Made by a program: the position numbers and the translations under genes
The notes under the pieces: model-generated
Told to the model about the DNA's origin: nothing
The model's database searches: none
Seen by the model: the letters and a program-made list of their open reading frames with translations, nothing else
DNA from: Nematostella vectensis
Lineage: Eukaryota; Cnidaria; Anthozoa; Actiniaria; Edwardsiidae
Assembly (NCBI RefSeq): GCF_932526225.1
Contig: NC_064035.1
Location: 2,975,501 to 3,039,500 of the forward strand
Length of the DNA stretch: 64,000 nt
Direction: 5' to 3'
Shown here: positions 60,801 through 64,000 of the stretch, piece by piece
How positions within the stretch are numbered: the stretch's first letter is position 1
Layout of the letters: each line of letters starts with the position of its first letter

Positions 60801-63800
60801 GAGACAGATCCAGGGGTGGGAATGGGGGTGATTTTCTTCTGAAGACATCTGAAGCCATGATATAAGTTAACTGTCACCAAATTTTTCTCATACAGTATGT
60901 CTGCTTAATGGTGTCCAGTGGAGCACAATGACTTAAGTAACTTAAGTAAACTTGCATCCAGAATAGGTTGTTCAAGTTTAAGCCCCCTCTCTCTCGCTTA
61001 TTTTTTTATAAGTACTTTTATTTTTTGATACATTCACTGTACGCCGTTGTATTTTGATCACACGTGAAACTATTGAGAAAATTAAGTAAAATCTATGTAT
61101 AATCTCCGGCTTTATAGTAGACCCCTGACATGAAGTAACTGCCTTGAAGAACAGTTTAAAATAACTTAAATACCTCGTGATTTTGATAGAAAAACAGAGG
61201 GGCAAAGTTAGAAGTTCTCTATTTAATTTTGTATCAAGTAAAACTTTTACACTAGTGTCTTAGTTGCTTATTATAACGCATTAGCATCGAGTCGACGGTG
61301 CTTCCCGGGTCTGTGTTCAGCGTTTAGTGAACTATAAGTGCGTGTTTTTCGATTTTGAATGTGGCATATTATTTTTGGGGTGTCAAACAGCTTCAAAGAA
61401 ACGGTTAGGCTGTATAATCGTACTCCCCTTCGCGCCGACATTTTGTTTCAAGTGATATCTTGGCATACAAATAGGGTGGGTACTCTGCTGTTATTGGATA
61501 ATTTTTTATTTACAAAATGCATCCAATTTTAGTTATGATCCTAACTGGCTCACGGCGCATGCAATAAATAACCTATAACTTGGATAAATTACACAGACGT
61601 TCTTTGTATTTGTGAGATGTAAGGTGATTTCTGATAAAACAAAAGGTCTCCCCGAACTCTGTAACGTTGGGCGTCTTATTGTTGTATATTCGGGTCCAGC
61701 CATAAATAACAGTAAATCGGATTGATATGAACAAAAGATTTAAGGCTTTACGTACTGTCCGTGTGGTTTTCCTGTGAGCCACATGCCATGGTAAGCAGCA
61801 CCTTTGTAGCGCGTGTCATGCTGGAAAGTGTAGCAGGCCTCTCGCGCTATCGCCGCACTCAGGTTACCCGTCGTGGTGTTCACGGATTCTGCTCCAAGAC
61901 TGAAACCACAAAACAAACGGCAGGTTCAAGTGTCAAACGGCAAAACAAGCTTCTGTAACACAAGAGTGTTGAGTCCAGTAACGCCAACTACCCCTTTACT
62001 ATATTAGCCACTTTGGCATAGAAACTAAAAGAATCACAAGAACGGGGGTCCCATTTCAACAGTCAGTGGTAGATTCGGGATACTAAGGATTTGTATCTTT
62101 AGCCCACGGAATAACTCCTGTGTCTGCCACTAGGAAAGCGCCTTGCCTCAATCCTAGCCTCCATCTTAGCGGACCAGGCGATAATCTAATGCCTTATATA
62201 CCTATAAGCGTCAATCTCGTGCCTTATATACCTATAAGCGTTAATCTCATGCCTTATATACCTATAAGCGTCAATCTCATGCCCTATATACCTATAAGCG
62301 TCAATCACAAGCCTTATATACCTGTAAGTGTCAATCTAATGCCTTATATACCTATAAGGGTCAATCCCGTGCCTTATATACCTATAAGCGTCAATCTCGT
62401 GCCTTATATACCTATAAGCCGTAGTCTTGCTGATAACACGGGCCACTGCTTGGTTGATGGCAAACAACCAGTCTGCCTGAAGAGGATGGGAAAAAAACAA
62501 ACGTATCAGCATAGAAGTTAGTTCGGTTAATGTGTGAGCTCAAAAACAGTGTGTGGTTTGTCGGATCATGACTTGTTAAGGGCGCAAGAGCAAATGGAGC
62601 ATTTCTTACCGTGTTGAGGGCGCAAGAGTAAATGCAGCATTTCTTACCTTGTTAAGGGCGCAAGAGCAAATGGAGCATTTCTTACCGTGTTAAGGGCGCA
62701 AGAGTAAATGGAGCATTTCTTACCTTGTTGAGGGCGCAAGAGTAAATGGAGCATTTCTTACCTTGTTGAGGGCGCAAGAGCAAATGGAGCATTTCTTACC
62801 TTGTTGAGGGCGCAAGAGTAAATGCAGCATTTCTTACCTTGTTGAGGGCGCAAGAGTAAATGCAGCATTTCTTACCTTGTTGAGGGCGCAAGAGTAAATG
62901 CAGCATTTCTTACCTTGTTGAGGGCGCAAGAGCAAATGGAGCATTTCTTACCTTGTTGAGGGCGCAAGAGCAAATGGAGCATTTCTTACCTTGTTGAGGG
63001 CGCAAGAGTAAATGCAGCATTTCTTACCTTGTTGAGGGCGCAAGAGTAAATGCAGCATTTCTTACCTTGTTGAGGGCGCAAGAGCAAATGGAGCATTTCT
63101 TACCTTGTTGAGGGCGCAAGAGCAAATGGAGCATTTCTTACCTTGTTAAGGGCGCAAGAGTAAATGCAGCATTTCTTACCTTGTTGAGGGCGCAAGAGCA
63201 AATGAAGCATTTCTTACCTTGTTGAGGGCGCAAGAGTAAATGCAGCATTTCTTACCTTGTTGAGGGCGCAAGAGCAAATGGAGCATTTCTTACCTTGTTG
63301 AGGGCGCAAGAGCAAATGGAGCATTTCTTACCGTGTTGAGGGCGCAAGAGTAAATGAAGCATTTCTTACCGTGTTGAGGGCGCAAGAGCAAATGGAGCAT
63401 TTCTTACCTTGTTGAGGGCGCAAGAGCAAATGGAGCATTTCTTACCTTGTTGAGGGCGCAAGAGCAAATGGAGCATTTCTTACCGTGTTGAGGGCGCAAG
63501 AGCAAATGGAGCATTTCTTACCTTGTTGAGGGCGCAAGAGCAAATGGAGCATTTCTTACCTTGTTGAGGGCGCAAGAGCAAATGGAGCATTTCTTACCTT
63601 GTTGAGGGCGCTAGAGCAAATGGAGCATTTCTTACCTTGTTGAGGGCGCAAGAGCAAATGGAGCATTTCTTACCGTGTTGAGGGCGCAAGAGTAAATGGA
63701 GCATTTCTTACCTTGTTGAGGGCGCAAGAGCAAATGGAGCATTTCTTACCTTGTTGAGGGCGCAAGAGTAAATGGAGCATTTCTTACCTTGTTAAGGGCG

Positions 63801-63931
63801 CAAGGAGCACAAAGCACGAGCAAATCCTCCGGCGTCGTGATCTTAATCGCATTCAGCAAGCTCGGCTCACTATCAGCCATGCCTTCTGCCCAAAGCGTGT
63901 TGAGAGGGTAGGCCTGGAAGTGCTTATTGGA
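46667..63931 (-). CDS. ALS2: Alsin (ALS2/ALS2CL)-like Rab5 GEF, C-terminal part: PH, MORN, VPS9
   Basis: Eighteen minus-strand exons encode the last 687 residues; the 5' part lies beyond the window. Exons: 63931-63788, 62476-62412, 61899-61756, 58367-58302, 58217-58119, 57815-57651, 57388-57277, 54491-54414, 52391-52267, 52140-51867, 51513-51356, 50939-50697, 50257-50218, 49407-49343, 48804-48741, 48047-47959, 47603-47507, 46702-46667. All junctions keep frame. The first two give the end of a PH domain ([27 protein letters not shown]). The next six or seven give MORN repeats ([55 protein letters not shown]). The rest is the VPS9 half ([72 protein letters not shown]). VPS9 activates Rab5 on endosomes. 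Whether RCC1 repeats precede it (ALS2) or not (ALS2CL) cannot be seen. Confidence 0.93.
47018..47148. repeat. Interleaved inverted repeats in ALS2 last intron
   Basis: A perfect 22-bp inverted pair (47038-47059 with 47127-47148, core cttgtacatctaggcaggg) interleaves with a 14/16 pair (47018-47033 with 47081-47096, gtgtggtggacatgtg). The order A-B-A'-B' is the topology of a pseudoknot. A small perfect hairpin (ctatctac-tgt-gtagatag) lies just upstream at 46987-47005. Confidence 0.8.
47221..47500. mobile_element. MITE with ~45-bp inverted repeats next to an ALS2 donor
   Basis: The left end reads taggggacttgcgctaagag and atcacgtgacc, then gggtggcaaa. The right end is the reverse complement of caggcgaattgcgcttagag, atcacgtgacc and gggtggcaaa. 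The interior is about 190 bp and non-coding. The right end stops at 47500, so the ALS2 exon donor (GT at 47506-47505) is separated from it by only a few bases. No clear target duplication was found. Confidence 0.8.
48177..48650. repeat. 94-bp tandem repeat, five copies, in ALS2 intron
   Basis: Five units of 94 bp beginning tgtaaaataacaagggttcg and containing ggcgatgcactgtcttcatt and cccttgtggcaacagggaaa. Copies differ by one to three bases, so the duplication is recent. Minus-strand frames across it are not genes. Confidence 0.95.
48990..49260. repeat. G-run-rich degenerate repeat
   Basis: Repeated phrases ttccagagggg and aggggg with several runs of 7-12 G. The glycine-rich or proline-rich frames on both strands are products of composition. 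Candidate G-quadruplex region. Confidence 0.7.
49440..49680. repeat. Degenerate tandem repeat with gtgtccgatggtgtcaagta
   Basis: Three copies of a block containing gtgtccgatggtgtcaagta followed by aaaaagggccgac, at about 49458, 49547 and 49595. Two copies are followed by the same ttccagcaagaagtaccgtg extension. Confidence 0.75.
49880..50095. repeat. Diverged gacgctta/aggcgctt repeat
   Basis: Roughly 45-bp units built from aaggaaagacgcttattcgg and gaaggcgcttat, heavily diverged. Short imperfect inverted character. Type unknown. Confidence 0.55.
50437..50700. repeat. 22-bp minisatellite starting at an ALS2 donor
   Basis: About twelve copies of acgtaccgtctaacgtccac plus at. On the minus strand every unit reads C then GTATGTGGACG, the real donor sequence of the exon ending at 50697 (GATGAC then GTATGTGG). 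The array begins exactly at that donor and runs into the intron. Confidence 0.93.
51655..51840. repeat. (GATGAC)n/(GATGGT)n microsatellite
   Basis: Long gat-based trinucleotide run with a pure gacgat core at about 51758-51810. The hydrophobic and acidic frames translated from it are artefacts. Confidence 0.95.
52395..53695. repeat. 23-bp minisatellite beside an ALS2 acceptor
   Basis: About 56 copies of gagaaaacacccagatacga plus tac. It starts within roughly 20-40 bases of the acceptor at 52393-52392. Being 23 bp and stop-free, it yields minus-strand frames up to 412 codons that repeat every 23 residues; these are not genes. Confidence 0.96.
53695..54265. repeat. 38-bp minisatellite in ALS2 intron
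   Basis: About fifteen copies of gcgtgtatgagggtatgatc plus ttaaagaaggagggtatg, directly abutting the 23-bp array. The same intron therefore holds two unrelated arrays. Confidence 0.95.
54495..55400. repeat. ~42-bp minisatellite in ALS2 intron
   Basis: About 22 copies, 37-43 bp long, of gagaacagtgtcaaagtttg plus tataaaaataagacacgatt. It starts right at the acceptor of the exon 54491-54414 and the same unit reappears as part of the 103-bp array that follows. Confidence 0.95.
55505..57296. repeat. 103-bp compound minisatellite carrying an ALS2 donor
   Basis: About seventeen copies, 103 or 106 bp. Each unit joins the 40-base gagaacagtgtcaaagtttg block to sequence that on the minus strand reads GTTCAAGGAAAACTCACC then GTAAGTACTTCG. 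These are the last 18 bases and the donor of the exon ending at 57277. The 106-bp variant has an extra gtg, giving CACCACC before the donor. With the 42-bp array it makes up almost the whole intron. Confidence 0.97.
58390..58720. repeat. Degenerate agatccagatcaa repeat and ttattactacatgacta repeat
   Basis: Loose ~24-bp units containing gaagatccagatca at 58390-58620, then two or three copies of attattactacatgact at 58640-58705. Both lie in the intron between the exons 61899-61756 and 58367-58302. Confidence 0.6.
59770..60995. repeat. Duplicated segments in a 3.4-kb ALS2 intron
   Basis: A ~190-bp block (ctgtctgttgtcctatattt to ctcatatgtctgcttaatg) occurs at 59780-59965 and 60720-60910. A ~90-bp block (gaataggttgttcaagttta) occurs at 60591-60675 and 60909-60990, giving a ~318-bp tandem duplication plus one displaced partial copy. 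A poly-C/CT run lies at 60668-60700. This looks like copies of an unnamed non-coding element. Confidence 0.75.
62188..62420. repeat. 30-bp minisatellite carrying an ALS2 donor
   Basis: About eight copies of cctataagcgtcaatctcgt plus gccttatata. On the minus strand each has GCTTATAG then GTATATAAGG, the last eight bases and donor of the exon ending at 62412. Confidence 0.95.
62575..63800. repeat. 38-bp minisatellite carrying an ALS2 donor, ~32 copies
   Basis: Units of gcgcaagagcaaatggagca plus tttcttaccttgttgagg. On the minus strand each reads CTTGCGCCCTCAACAAG then GTAAGAAATGC, nearly identical to the last 17 bases (CTTGCGCCCTTAACAAG) and donor of the exon ending at 63788. Two families alternate (caaatggag and taaatgcag). 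Confidence 0.97.
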
Positions 63932-64000
63932 CTGAAAAACATTCAAATAACGTTTTCAAAAGGTGCATATGCCGGTAAATGACAATCATTTTTCAGTTCA

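Noticed and set aside
62575..63800. Possible CRISPR array because of regular repeats
   Set aside because: Units are contiguous with no unique spacers, and the host sequence is animal genomic DNA.

Overview
The window is genomic DNA from an animal, not a microbe. It holds spliced genes of many short exons with GT-AG introns, no operons, about 15 kb of minisatellite, and relics of metazoan transposons. Gene content and exon structure point to an anthozoan cnidarian, most likely a sea anemone such as Nematostella vectensis. The species is inferred from character only and could not be checked by a search.

Four conserved genes, all on the minus strand, fill most of the window. I reconstructed them exon by exon, and every exon junction keeps the reading frame. 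From left to right they are: an ORMDL sphingolipid regulator (9197-11133, 3 exons, 154 aa); BBS5, a BBSome subunit (12927-20190, 16 exons, 340 aa); a PDE11-type dual-GAF cyclic nucleotide phosphodiesterase (22883-42795, 22 exons, 925 aa); and the C-terminal 687 residues of an alsin/ALS2-like Rab5 exchange factor (46667-63931, 18 exons, 5' part beyond the window). The human counterparts ORMDL1, BBS5, PDE11A and ALS2 all lie on chromosome 2q31-q33, so the block looks like retained ancestral synteny.

The left 6.2 kb is more disordered. It has a decayed DIRS-like retrotransposon, a LINE reverse transcriptase fragment, a rhodopsin-family GPCR piece that stops after TM5, and a two-exon secreted PAN/fibrinogen-like protein gene on the minus strand.

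Mobile elements include a piggyBac relic with intact TTAA flanks and inverted repeats in BBS5 intron 3, a foldback MITE with a target duplication between ORMDL and BBS5, a second MITE 7 bp from an ALS2 5' splice site, and two probable tRNA-derived SINE copies.

The most unusual signal is in the minisatellites. In at least six introns of PDE11 and ALS2 the tandem unit spans an exon-intron boundary, so the splice donor or acceptor, with a few to about 20 exonic bases, is copied about 8 to 41 times. Other arrays start within about 50 bp of a splice site. This suggests splice junctions act as nucleation points for minisatellite growth, or are where growth is tolerated.
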